Assembly (NCBI GenBank): GCA_003118195.1
Contig: BEXV01000128.1
Coordinates: forward strand, 93,059 to 157,058
Direction of reading: 5' to 3'
From: Hemicentrotus pulcherrimus
Lineage: Eukaryota > Echinodermata > Echinoidea > Camarodonta > Strongylocentrotidae
Length of the DNA: 64,000 bases
A program made the translations under genes and the position numbers. This document shows, piece after piece, positions 1-12,445 of the stretch. Below the pieces are notes generated by a model. That model had not been told where the DNA came from and did not search any database. It saw nothing but the letters and a program-made list of their open reading frames with translations. Positions within the stretch are counted from its first letter, which is position 1, and each line of letters opens with the position of its first letter.

Positions 1-3000
1 GTATATGGACGTTGACAGTGGTTGGTAGTCATGGATGAGGTGGGATGAAGAAAATTGGTATAAATGTGTCTGTATTATAGAAATAAAGACAATAACAAAT
101 ATATCATATCATATATCATACGGTATGGCAATGAAGAGAAACAAATTGAATGAGCAAAAATGGGTAGAGAAAGAGACAGTTTGAAGGGAAAGGGATGGTA
201 GCTGACATTGACAGAGAAAGTATGCACTATTACATGTAGAGGTCTTAATACCACAGGCTTCATATTTATTAACAATATCAATACAATAGAAAAGTAAATT
301 ATGACTTCACATACTAAACCCCTTTGATTGGAGTCTAGAATACTGAAGTAACTGATTGAAATAAACTTTCAGCCCCGAGTATCATTTGTTTATTTGGTAT
401 TGAGCACTTCCGATTAGTACAAACATGCGTGCAAGAGAAAGGAAACAAAGTCCCTAGTTTTGAACGATCAGGTCAAAATTCCTTAAGCTGTACGACAATT
501 GGAAGGCCAAATGCATTCACAAGTCAGTGTGCATTGCCCCAGCCAGCCGCAGTCATGGAATTGGCTTTGCACAGCCCAGATTGACCTGAAGGAAAGCCAT
601 CATTGACGTAGTGTTTCCTTGGCAGTCTTCAAATATACATCGTTTCCTAGAGCGTCATTACAAAGTGCTCTGTATCATCCTGTCTCATCAACACCCAGCT
701 GTTTGGTCTGTCATACCAAACCATTCTTGAACCCTCCACGCCTACTCCCAGATCATTAAATCATTCTTTCCCCTGCCACATTGAAGCGCATCATTCATGC
801 AGAGGATAGGATCTACATGTAGCTGGTGAACTTCTAGTTCAAACAGAGAAGGGAATTTGTCCTGAGTGCATGAGTTCATTCCCCAAGACTCTGAGGTCAC
901 TAGACTGCAGTGTCCTTACAAAAAAACAGGGGAAAGCTTAGACTGGTTCTATGAGACATGCACTGACGAACAATTGCCCTGCAGTCAATTTCAAACAAGA
1001 AACAAATATGATGAACTAACATTATCCCATACCCTAACCCTAGAGGTCTATCTCTTTGAAATAAGACAGCCTGGAGTACATGTTGCCAGGCCTTCTGTTC
1101 CATCACTTTACTACTACCCAAATAAAAAGGTCATACTGTTAACCCGTTGACTACCGAGTTCTCTCACTATCCTACCAATATTACACAAGAACCACTCTAT
1201 CCCATGCACAGACAACGGGTTAGACACCTCTTATTTCTGACTGAAGTATTATGTTCAGATATGGAAGAGGTACAGAAGGTACAAGTTCATCTTGTTTTTT
1301 CTTTTTATTTAGTTCAGTCATATTTGAATTGGCGAGTATAGGAATACTCAAAAAATTTGACCAATTTAGAAATGTATCTAAAATTTGAAGTAGTGAATGA
1401 CACACATGCATACACATGACATCATACATTATATAATAATTATATGGAGGAAAGAATAAGGGCTCTACCTCAGATCACATTCTGAAAAAGAATGTGCAGC
1501 AATAGTAAAGCTTGTAACATGCTACATATCATCTGTTTGAAGAAGATATGTTCAATCAGGGGTATTAAAAGAAACCACAAAACAAATTTGTGTCCTTATC
1601 CAACCCACACATTTAGGGATATTCGACACAGCTGTGGGGATACAGACAACCGTTTCTGGATTATTTCTGAGCCTTACATTAGTTTTGAAGCATATTTCTA
1701 AGCTTAGAGTCAGAAGCAGATAATCTTCTCATCGAGCTTAAAGAGACTTTAGTGATCTCTGTCGATCTTATTACAATTTCCGCTGCACGATCAAACAAGT
1801 GTAAGGCAAGCATCGTTGGATCTCCCAAGCACGCAGCTATCTGAGATGCATATCGCTTCGAAATGTCACATTTAATCAGCTTTGTATCACTGAAAAGATC
1901 TTTTTCTAGTTCTTATTTCCTTACAAAGTTGCAGCTCAGTAAGTGTAATAAACGTCATAACATTCATGTTACTTTTTGAGTTTAGATTACATTTCAAGGA
2001 CTATTATGTTTGCCATAGATCAGATGTACAGTAAACATCTGAAGTCAATTAAAAAGAAAAAAAAATGGAAATATGGTTACATTGATTCTCAGTCTGATGT
2101 GAAGCATTTTAAAATAATGAAATAATAAAAGCCAAACAGCTGTAGATAAACAGAAGTTCATCAGTAGCAAAGAAAGATATAGCCTCAATGAGTCATCATG
2201 CTTGAACACATTTTTAAATATTATTCTTTATCAATATGATATTGACCATAATTGCAGAGATAGCTCCACTTAATTTTCCCTAGCACCCCACATCTTGTTA
2301 CAGTACTTGAGCTAAAGAATGCACTCACAGAAGCAGCCAAAGTAATTGTCATTAAGACACAATGCCAAATTCCAAGGATATCAGCTAGTAATGTGGGTAT
2401 ATTTGATGTGCCAATAATATTTCCTCTCTTTCCTTCACTTCGTTTACAGAGAGCAATATTTCACATTCATTGGATTTCCAACAGGATATGCAAATTTGGT
2501 GATTCATGCCAATAGTGGATATATGGATATAGGGAAGTACTTCCATTTGTGACCTTGTCAAAAGTTTGTCTTTTTTCCAATTAAATACTGTTTGTTTTCT
2601 GCTCTTGGTTATTGCTTATATGTTGTTTCTTCTCTCTACAATTCACATTTTAAAAGTTGAACAGCTAGAAATAAGATAAATCTTTTTGACTTTACGTGTG
2701 TATCTATACTTTGATGATGTTTTAATGAATAAGACATCACTCAAATGCACTAGTTAGATAAACCAGACAAACAAATACATATTGATAAACTTTTCTAAAA
2801 AGTGTAAAGATTGCAGGATCGCTTTGTAACTTATCTGAACCCCTTTTTGAACTCTACCTCTTGAATCAACACAACAACGGCATTAAATCAAATATTCAGA
2901 TATCAAAGCATAATCATGAATGATTAAAACATTACAAATCACATTGACTATAATCCCTGAGCCCCTTTTTGAACCCTACTCCACTGACAGCAAAAGAGGA

Positions 3001-4438
3001 TTGAATGCTTACCGACATTGAAGTCTAATTATGAGTGATGGGTTTCTTGTAACATGGAGTAATCCAAACTGAAACATAACCTCAAGTATCATCTAGGGTT
3101 CAATTGTCCTTTTGACAACATTGGTTAGAGTACGCATCTATCATGCCATCAGCTAAGACCTCTTAAAGACGTGCTTAAAGATACAATCCTCTAAATATCA
3201 TATGGAATACCATCCCTGGCAACATGGATATCAAATATCCCAGCTTTAAATCACTTGAATATAACATCTTTATAACTATCTATGCATTTAGCTTGGCACT
3301 CATCAGTCTTCTTGGTCTACTTTTGGACTTTCTGCAAATCTAGATTCATCAAATTTTGAAAAATGCCAACAATTAAAACAAATTATGAACTCCCTTTACG
3401 TAAGTTACGGACATCTATCCATAAAATTCCTAGGTGTTGCATCTGCGGAAAACGAGTGCATGTGTTGTCTAGGTACTACCTAAACAACACAGCTGGGTAC
3501 CAACAAAATAACAACCCCTCCCTAATGACACATCATATTCCCTCTCAAAAACAAACGCTACCCAGAGCCAACTGCTAAGGTGATGTAAGGACATGTAACA
3601 ATCTGATTGCGTTTCAGCCTTGTTCTATCTGACAGGGTAAACCATCTAAAAAGACAAACAAACACCATGGTCAAATTAAATGATGTGTACATCACAAATT
3701 TGTTTATCTTTAAAATATTTACACTTAAAAAGGTCTTTAATTTGCTAAGTTTATCAGGTGATGTGTGAATGAAGGCTCCATCATCAACTTGGTCTCTCAT
3801 GGCCAGGTCCCACTGGCATTAAACTCTTTGGTCAATCACAACAGCTGACAATAAATCCAAGGGAAAAAGTAGATGCCTGGAATTAAGTTTGGAAAATTGA
3901 AATATATACATAATGATGTTTACAGTAATGGAATATTTAATGGGCTGTTGCCTACAAGATAAATATATTCTTGGAGCTAGTTATTTTAATGTCTATGCCT
4001 AAATGTCAATACCACTTCAACTTTCTCAAGATGCTTATGAAATTTTAAACCATATATTTCCATTTTCATCAGTCTGCTTTGCTCCCAAATGTTTCTTTTG
4101 TCTCGAATACGCTGTAACAGTACAGCCCCCTTACCCATTCTTGGCTCTGACCCAAAACAGAAGCCACAGTATCCAATACAGGTGTTGTTTACCATGGGCT
4201 CCCACATCCCACATCACCCTGGGTATTCCTAGTACCTCCCAGGTTTCCTCTAATTGTGGTTTCTCTAAAGCATGTGATGAAATGTCAGGTCACAGCTTGT
4301 CAGCTCTAGACCGAATGTGGGTGCTTCATCCACTTGTGTCTTTGACCTGACCAAACCACACTGAACAATCTGGTCATTACAGACAGGACAGTCAGTCAGT
4401 CTGTGCCAGATATGGTCAGTTCGGTGAAAGAGCCAGAG
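1..4438. other. non-coding, no gene recognised
   Basis: AT-rich sequence with scattered short open frames and no recognisable protein family. A diverged duplication with a period of about 122 bp is visible at 2834-3060: CTGAACCCCTTTTTGAA and CTGAGCCCCTTTTTGAA, each followed by related sequence. It may be upstream flank or first intron of the TIMP gene. Confidence 0.5.
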
Positions 4439-4944
4439 ACTAACAGTGTGTCCACACACAAAACAATTTATCGCGAAACTCTATAAAGAATCATCGTATA
4501 ATTTAAAAAGTGTCCACATACATGAAAGGTCATCTAAATAACCGTCATCTAAATTCCAGGATGTCCACACACAGAAGAAAGTAATCCTCAAACTCTACAG
4601 CGAAATGTCCTGAGGTCATAAAAATGGAAGCGGAGAGTAGAGGTCAGGTCTCCTTTCGCGTGAGGTCACGTTAAACCCCACCCAGTTAGTTACACTAGTT
4701 AGACTAGTTCCGTCCACACATAAAATATCAGTGATTAGGCGTGATTCTTTATTGAGTTTGAGTTTGAAACGATGCCCAAACCTGCGTTTCATTAGACTAG
4801 TTTCGTTATACGACGTATCGTTAGTGAGCGTCCACACCTACATATTTTATCGTAAAACTATCGCGAAACGGTATCACTATCGCAAAACGGTATAGCTAAT
4901 CACGCCTAATCACGGAAAATGTTGTGTGTGGACAGGGGGTTAGT
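4439..4944. mobile_element. putative non-autonomous DNA transposon (TIR only)
   Basis: The ends read ACTAACAGTGTGTCCACACA and, as reverse complement of the right end, ACTAACCCCCTGTCCACACA, followed by CAAMA on both sides. This is an imperfect inverted repeat of about 25 bp around 506 bp. The inside repeats TATCGCGAAAC / ATCGCAAAACGG and TAATCACG motifs several times and has no coding capacity. No clear target duplication was seen, so the exact ends and superfamily are open. Confidence 0.45.
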
Positions 4945-5189
4945 GATCAATGCTTAAGAGACCTTCTTGCCCATCAATGAAAAGACAAATACTTATAAGA
5001 GAAGGTTGAGTTCTGGGAAGAGGTGAAAAATAATTTGTGAGCATTATCATTTTTATTATGCAAGTGTGGAAGAACATCAGATAAGACATGTTCACTGAAA
5101 AGCATGGCTCTTCAAATGCCTTCATATTCTAAATATGCCATGTAAATCGTAAAACTCGGGGGGTAGGTTTGTTACGCCACATGTTTGTG

Positions 5190-6152
5190 TAGTCCCATAT
5201 ACATCTTTCTGTGTACAGTGTTTGTAACTTTATCAAGACTTGCCCAATTTCTTATCATTTTTTATGATTCCAGAACCTTGCAATACGCTAGATGATCAAC
5301 CTTTTCTGGTCGATTCCACACTGTTTCCTTCACAATGCAATCGCATGACTAACTCCGGGAAGCTCCAACACCGGCGCCGCAGGCGTCGGAGCTTCGGTTT
5401 TACTGTCGTACAGGCTACAAATAAATATTTTCTGGCGACATTATTGTTAAATCTGCAAAAGGAGTACTTACAATTTTTACATCATAGGGTGCACGACTTC
5501 TCGAAGCAGATTAATGATCACTTGAATTCATAATTTGAAGAAGTCTTCGATGGGAAAAAAAGGTTTATTCAGGGCCCTACGGCTCTTCCATGTTGCAGCT
5601 GCAGCGTCGATTCAAACTGGCGAGGAGACGGTACGCATGCGCGGCAGAGGCGCAGTAAGTATGAATATTCATGCTTTCGAGCGCCGATCGCTCGAAATCG
5701 CTGAATATGCACGACTCGAACAAAATAGCGGTGAATGTAAACGGCCTTCCTCAACCTCGTGCATATTTAGCGATTTCGAGCGATCGGCGCTCGAAAGCAT
5801 GAATATTCATACTTTCTGCGCCTCTGCCGCGCATGCGTACCGTCTCCTCGCCAGTTTGAATCGACGCTGCAGCTGCAACATGGAAGAGCCGTAGGGCCCT
5901 GAATAAACCTTTTTTTCCCATCGAAGACTTCTTCAAATTATGAATTCAAGTGATCATTAATCTGCTTTGAGGAGTCGTGCACCCTATGATGTAAAAATTG
6001 TAAGTACTCCTTTTGCAGATTTAACAATAATGTCGCCAGAATATTTTTATTTGTAGCCTGTACGACAGTAAAACCGAAGCTCCGACGCCTGCGGCGCCGG
6101 TGTTGGAGCTTCCCGGAGTTATCGCATGACCAGAACTCAACTTCATCTTTAA
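5190..6152. mobile_element. relic of TTAA-type element, host of the foldback insertion
   Basis: Positions 5190-5349 match 46080-46245 inside the TTAA element at 45887-46267: both contain AGTCCCATATACATCTTTCT, GATTCCAGAACCTTGCA, GATGATCAACCTTTTCTG and CACAATGCAATCGCATGAC. After the inserted foldback element (5350-6121) the right end continues as TCGCATGACC and finishes in CTTTAA near 6152. The left end of this copy is missing or diverged. Confidence 0.7.
5350..6121. mobile_element. 772-bp foldback (long inverted repeat) transposon
   Basis: Two arms of 365 bp (5350-5714 and 5757-6121) are reverse complements with only a handful of mismatches, separated by a 42-bp loop. The ends are TAACTCCGGGAAGCTCC. 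A perfect 9-bp target duplication TCGCATGAC flanks it (5341-5349 and 6122-6130). Each arm has its own small GC-rich hairpin near the tip (GAAGCTCC ... GGAGCTTC). It encodes no transposase, so it must have been moved by an enzyme from elsewhere. The near identity of the arms suggests recent insertion or arm-to-arm correction. A 9-bp duplication fits foldback or Mutator-like elements. Confidence 0.9.
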
Positions 6153-9100
6153 CAGAAACAAAAAAAGCAATTTAGAATGCTGAACACCTTAACGTTGCAC
6201 AAGCTTTTGTTGTAGCTTGTAACATCCAAATCAGAATGTAGGTTTTCTGGTCTGCTACTGAAAGGCCTCCAAAAAAGGCCCCAATCTTCAAGGAAGATGT
6301 AGATTATGATTTCAGAGAATCCTTAATGTTCAATCATTCATTCATTCATGTACTGTATGCAGCAGGTTCCTGGTACCTCTTTTCAGTTACTATGTGATTG
6401 GGAAATGCTTCATGAGTAAAACCTGGTACCCCAAAATGAAGGGAAACTTTCTATGGCTGAATGCAAACTACAGAACTTTTGCAAAGGGAATAATATCAGC
6501 TTTTTAAAAGTGAACTGTATGAATAGTACAACACAGTTTAACACTCTGGCCAAGGGTTCTTGGCCTCCATACACCTGTCTATCTGGAACTGTGGAGATTG
6601 AAGGCAAAATAAGAACATGAAATAAATCTGCACATGCATCTCTATGAAAGGATGGCACTGAAGTTCTGTTAGTTCTGACATGTCTCTAATCAAAGAACAT
6701 TATAATTTGATAATCAATCTAAATCTAATTATTCACTTTGCAAGGGATTTTCACATTGATGGTGATTTGAAAAACGTAATTGGTCTTAGCACTGACGTCA
6801 ACCGTGTAATCTTCTTCACACCATGTTAATTACAGGATATATCTTCTATTAACTTAATTTCTGAAGTGAAAGTGATTTCCTACACTCTTTAACAACTCAG
6901 GCACCATTTTGTAATACAACATCCACTAGGTAAAAGCAACAAATGACATAAGAATATATCACATTCACAATTACACAGAAATATATTTAAAAATTTTTTT
7001 TTTTAGTGATATTATCTACATATGGCCTGAACAAAATTAATAATATAATTTTGCAATACTTGATGCATTTGGTCATTGTAAAAATTGCATGAAAATATGT
7101 CACTTTGGAAAATTACTGTGACAAATACTTAACATATTTACTTCTTATAGGCGCTAATAAAATTACATACACTTGACTAGAGAACATATCACTTTGATAA
7201 TGAAATGTTATTTTGTCTTTTTAGTAATGCTTACTTCTTGTATGCGTCAAACAAGTAAGGAATACCATTATAAAAATACGTTGTGCACTTGGTTATGACA
7301 ACAAGTTGAGAATGAATCACATTGATTATCACTCTGACAAATCGTACCTCTTTAGTTTGCTTTTAGTAGCATTAACCTTTCCAATATCATGGCTGGTCGG
7401 CTTGATGAGGGGGTAATAAGTCAAATTTGAACATGCACTATGTAAAAGGCAGCACATATAACCAACAAAAAGTTGTGGGGAGGAGGGTCTTCTTGAAAAA
7501 TCCATATCAACCACATTCAATTCTGTCTCTTTAAAAAAATCCCATGTAAGCTTGTTGTGATCCAATAACTTTTGACATGAAAGCCTTCAGGATACTGTCA
7601 AAGGGTAACAACAACCGTCTGCAAACAATATCTTCCTTCGACAACAATCCAACAAATTAAACCTCCGATTCAATTTTTGAATCCATTTCATCTCTCATTG
7701 TTCCTCTCATCATGTCAATCTCCATTATAACCAATTTCTGACAAATTGGTGATACCATGTGGATATAGTTTGCACAGTAGCAGCGGCAATGGCTTCTAGT
7801 CATATTGAATTTGGACCTAAATATTTGTTCCTTATGTTAGTGCTGCAAGGTGTATGAGAAGACACAGAATAAATTCCAACTTTCTAAAATGTTGCTATTG
7901 TTGCAAAAACTTGAGCAAAATGATATGCTTCAACTCATAGTACAGTATCTAAACCATGCAAACAACCATGACAAATCCAATTTAAAATGTATTTCAAAAA
8001 GAGCATGATGCAAGTGAAAACTTTGCTAAATACATGTGTAGATATCGGGTTTGTTTCTTCTCAAGTTTTGGTGACATAAATAGTGGGTGACAATGATTGA
8101 AATATTTTGCTTCTACTCGTACCGTCTAATTTTCCTGTTTTTGTCATCTCTGTTTGACTTTTTGATTGCTGATTCCACATGATGACACTGCAGTTGAAAA
8201 TATCCACAGGATGAACAGGTCTAATAACATATGTTCTCATTACTTTTGGCACTTAAATAAGTAACTACTAAACTCGTTGTCAATGACTTCTGATCCTGCC
8301 CTTGAACTAAACATGCAAGTTGAAGATATTACCTGTAGGTGAAGTGTGACAGGAATCCTACACACCGCATAATCATCATTAAACCGGGAAAATACAGATA
8401 ACAAGTGGCATAGATCATTCCTAAATAGCTCTTCTCACCTTTGCCAAGTCAGTTAATGGGAAATTAGGGGAAAAGATTAATGTTCAGGTGAAAAAAGATC
8501 CAGAAACTGTTCTGATAGTAAACAACATTCTTTTGAATTGTATTCAATAAAGGCAGCCAAGAATAACAGATTTTGTTTTATTGCTTGTGGATTTTGTGAA
8601 GGAAAATATCTTGCCAGAGCACAAAAATGGGACAAATACTACAAGTGGTGTGAAGAAAAAAGAAAAAAGGAAAAAACTAGAAAAAAAAGGGGCACCCAAC
8701 TCTTATTTGAGGCTGAAAAGCCATCAATCAAAATCATGAAAGCAATTTGTTGACTTTGACATTCCCTGCAACAATACCTAAACAAGCAGCAAATTACGAT
8801 CCCACTAAAACCTGACAGGTTGCAAAATCCAAGCTGGAAATTGATCACTTTGTTATTCACTCTGCTTTACCCCAAAGTAACTAAACTGTAAGGAAGTTTG
8901 GAACTGGCATATATATCTTTTGAAGATGTACATACCAGTATCTTTTGAAGATGTACACCCTAGTCTGCTAATACTGAATTGGATATTTACGATCAGTTGT
9001 GGACTGAAATATGAAGGGCATTTTTTCTGTTGTTATGCCATTGTGACCTCCGCTTGTCACTGACCCATTGTTCATGGAATGTTCATAAAAATATGACTGA

Positions 9101-9438
9101 CTGTCATACTGAATTATTGACTGCTGTGCAAAGTAGTCTCCTAGAATGGTTTCACCCTGTCTTTGCTTTTTTCTCTCTTCTCTTCTCTTTCTCTCTCTTT
9201 CTCTCTCTTTCTCTCTCTATCCCTCTATCATATTGTTTGTATATTTTCATGATCTAAATTGGCTTAGGTATTGGCTCAAATATGACCAATAGTTTGTAAA
9301 GATATGAAGAGAGTGAGTGGATGAAAAACAGAAAGAGAGAAGAAAACAAATGTTGGCTTTAGATATTGGACAGAAGATAAAAATTCCAAAGTATCACAAT
9401 CAGTTGCCAAAGAAAAAGAAATGGTGTGATTTACATGA
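6153..9438. other. non-coding, no gene recognised
   Basis: AT-rich sequence without a supported gene. It contains an 18-bp motif (TATCTTTTGAAGATGTAC) repeated with a period of 25 bp at 8914-8957 and a CT microsatellite at 9174-9219. Confidence 0.5.
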
Positions 9439-9538
9439 ATGATGATGCTCACAATGAACCAATTTCTCAGTTGGGTCCTATGTTTATTATATTTCGCTGC
9501 CTTCTCGGCCTGCTGCCTGTCATGTTTTCAGAGAGATC
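9439..9538 (+). CDS. possible signal-peptide exon (weak TIMP exon 1 candidate)
   Basis: An in-frame stop (9436-9438) is followed by several ATGs and MMMLTMNQFLSWVLCLLYF, then AAFSACCLSCFQRD. This looks like a secretion signal (hydrophobic core, Ala before a Cys) with cysteines right after it, as in TIMPs. Splicing at 9538/9539 leaves one base, the phase that exon 12446 needs, and would rebuild a Leu codon before IRGK. Against it, the donor (ATC|GTGAAG) is weak, and the cysteine spacing (C, C, C at 1, 2, 5) is not the TIMP pattern of Cys1, Cys3 and a third about ten residues on. The true first exon may lie before position 1. Confidence 0.18.
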
Positions 9539-10083
9539 GTGAAGGAATGCACCCTGGCTACTCGACCTCTACAGGCCCTCTGTCCTAGCTTCTTAACCTA
9601 ATATTTGCAAAGACTTGAATGTGATCAGAGCTATATACTCTGGCCTATACTTAGCTGCATTCACAGAAAGTGCAATCCACTCCAGCTTAGGTTGTAAGGA
9701 CAGTTGAACTCTGTAATGTGGCCATTCCACAAGATGCGACATACAGACAACTGATTGAGATGTGTCCCTGAATATTGTCAGTATAATTTAATAAAATCTA
9801 GAGGAAACTATGTAAAGATTGTAGTAATGTTCCTAAAAATGTTCTATTTTCATCTGAAAATGTACAGGTAGTTCATGCATATTATTGATTTGTGTGATAA
9901 AAGTGTCTGCATTGAATAGATGCTTCTAGATTTATGATGTTTACTGTTAGGCTATATGTTCAATTAATAGTTACATGTAATCTAAGAAATAAAACGGTAC
10001 TTCTTGCACAAAAAATAGGTCATCTTCGGTTTTTACAAACTACAATAAAGTTTTTTTTCTCACTTTAAGCTGGCTATTGGAGG

Positions 10084-10125
10084 CACAAGTTAGGATCCAC
10101 AAGTTAGGATCCACAAGTTAGGATC
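10084..10125. repeat. 14-bp unit, three perfect copies
   Basis: CACAAGTTAGGATC three times in tandem with no mismatch; each junction contains GGATCC. Confidence 0.9.
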
Positions 10126-10700
10126 CACTATGTAGTGACTGTTCATCATCTGTTTGGAAAGGGAACATTCAAGTCAGCTTATGAAACTTTAGTTGCTTTT
10201 GTTGAAGAAAAAACACATGGTCTCAGGAGAAACAATGGATGCTTGGAGTGTCATTCTTCAATAAAACTGTCAAGAATAATTTCAACAGCCTTCATTTTTA
10301 ACAACAAGTAACATTGTCTTTAACTTCACATAAGTGACTCACACATTCACAGTTATGAACATTGATGGTTCAAAATCGCAGAAATTTTACTCAATTGCAG
10401 ATTACATGTACAGTAATATTTAATGCCTTCCTGACATGAAGATGCATGCCATTCCATCATGTGATGAAATTTGTCCCTGTGGAAAAATTTAATGTGATCA
10501 TTTTATATTGAAGTTTCCAACCTTCACTCTAGAAGTGCTTTATACTTCCCATGCCATGATTATTATTATACCCTCCATCACCCTTGCTTGAAATTAAAAT
10601 GTCAAACTAAAGTAGGTTGATAGGGGCTCAGTTTCCATGAACCAGACATGCCCTCTGCCTAAGTTCTAACCACTTTGTATGAGGAGGAGTATATATTGTA

Positions 10701-10752
10701 TGTTGAGAGCAAGAAGGGAATTTTGAGTTAACACACTTAAGGCTCTCAACAG
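10701..10752. repeat. dispersed hairpin family, copy 1
   Basis: TGTTGAGAGCAAGAAGGG on the left and TTAACACACTTAAGGCTCTC plus AACAG on the right; the outer nine bases (GTTGAGAGC/GCTCTCAAC) pair perfectly. The flank GCTCTCAACAGATGATATAT recurs at 49206-49225. Confidence 0.6.
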
Positions 10753-12252
10753 ATGATATATGTACCAACATTATGAATGCAATATTTCAATACTAAATAG
10801 AGATGTAGGTTTGTTTAGGGGACAGTGAGGAATAGCAGAGGGTAGCAATGGATAGGCAGTGCGATCTGAGGGTACACAGAATTTCAACCTATGCGGTGTC
10901 ACCAAGGTTTCAATTTTGTATGGAAAAACTTTACATTTCATAAGACAAGATTTCAATCAGAGTGCTTATTTAATGTTTATCTCAATATGTTCAACTATAT
11001 CTATATTTAAGTTCCAATTTTAATTTTATGAGAAGAGAGTTAGATTTTTTCCTCTGAAATATTGGATATAATATATATGGCAGTGAAAGGGGAATCAATG
11101 CTGGAACCTCTATGCTCCCCCCCCCCCCCCCNCAATGTTGCACACAATCTGGAAATGAATGAATACATGGTAAAATGAAATAAGAAAATAAACTAGAAAT
11201 AAAGAAGAAAAGTGTTTTACAATAGCTATAGAGAGTGACTGAAGAGAGGATCGAGCGGACAGGCCAGGTTCATCAAGGATCTATGGTCTAGAGGCGCAGG
11301 AAAAGGCACATGTCTCCAAGGCCTGAGGACCTGTCACGTTGCCTTTGATAGTTTCCTGTCGTTAAAACAAATTAAATTGTTCAGGAAGACTCAAGTCCCT
11401 AGCTCTTTCCATCCGCAACTAGCGCTCACCTTCGCCAAGTCCTGTTTAACAGCATGGTATGCAATGAACTACCTACATGGAGATAACTTGATGTGGTAGT
11501 GAGGTGGTTGTTGCATTGCACTATGCTTCTCATTCTATCTAGGAGAATTTACTACGCTTCCTCAATTTAAAAAGAAAAACATACATGAATAACTGCTGCA
11601 ATACTCAAGAAAGACAAGTGTAATTTACATCTCAGGTGGTACAATGTCCATATTGTTAATTGTAATATAACTTCAGCAATCAAATTAAAAAGTAATTTAT
11701 TAACAAAACTGTGCTTATGCCCTTGTGCCAGGCACACAGTGCTGTGTGGAAACCAAATCTATGATTGCAGGACACTCTAAGCCATGGCTTTCAGCCGTTG
11801 AACAAATTGGTATAGTTGAAGAAACAACCAAGAAATCACAAGCATTTCTGTTGATTAAAAATCTCCATTGAGACCTGGGAATGAGTCACAAAAATTGCTA
11901 CAAAATCATATTTCATTACTTAACATTCTGAGATCCACTCAAACATGTGAATGAGTGAGTGAGTGAGTGAAAGTTTCTTCTAGCAATGTACTTTTCTCAG
12001 TCTTATCAACTTTCAGTCCCTTCCCTAGACACAATTACCAGTACCCCAAGATTGAGAGTGAGATCAGAATGGCCACAGACAGTGTCTGCAAAATTGATTA
12101 TCCTCTTAAATGAGTTGAATGTCATTCCCAGTTCAAGGGTATGAAGGGAGAAAGTAGTCAGTGTTCTTTTTTTATTCTACTATTAAGGCAAGAAGTCATT
12201 CTTTGTGCGACAATCGCAGTATTCAAACAAAGTTGATGGGAATGAAAATGCT

Positions 12253-12285
12253 GGGGGGGGGGGGGGGNNNNNNGGGGGGGGGGGG
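12253..12285. repeat. poly-G tract with 6-base gap
   Basis: About 15 G, six N (12268-12273) and about 12 G. The N run is a sequencing or assembly failure in a homopolymer, so the true length is unknown. Confidence 0.85.
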
Positions 12286-12445
12286 TGTATAGGGTAACAC
12301 CAACAGATTTCAAAGACATTGAGGAAATGATGGTGTGCTTTGTCTTTCCTTTTTATTTGTTATTACAAGATTTACTCATCAACATCTTTTCATTGTATAC
12401 TAGATACAATTATTCTATGTATCTTCTTATGTGTTGCATTTTCAG

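Larger units (their letters stand above)
9539..12445. other. non-coding stretch upstream of TIMP exon
   Basis: Contains a 14-bp tandem triplet (CACAAGTTAGGATC, 10084-10125), one copy of the dispersed hairpin family (10701-10752), a poly-C run with one unknown base (11117-11132), a GTGA run (11949-11970) and a poly-G run broken by six unknown bases (12253-12285). The poly-G gap lies 170 bp before the TIMP exon but does not touch it. Confidence 0.55.

Noticed and set aside
866..1150. 94-codon open frame with several cysteines
   Set aside because: No family recognised, no splice or start context, and cysteine spacing does not fit the missing TIMP exon.
5535..5936. 119- and 61-codon open frames with mirrored peptides on the two strands
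   Set aside because: They are the two arms of the foldback element read in opposite directions; no protein family and the identical start peptide on both strands show they follow from the palindrome.
9542..9595. KECTLATRPLQALCPS in another frame just after the signal-peptide ORF, loosely like the TIMP start CSxSPxHPQQAFC
   Set aside because: It is out of frame with the signal peptide, lacks CxC and His-Pro-Gln, and ends in a stop.
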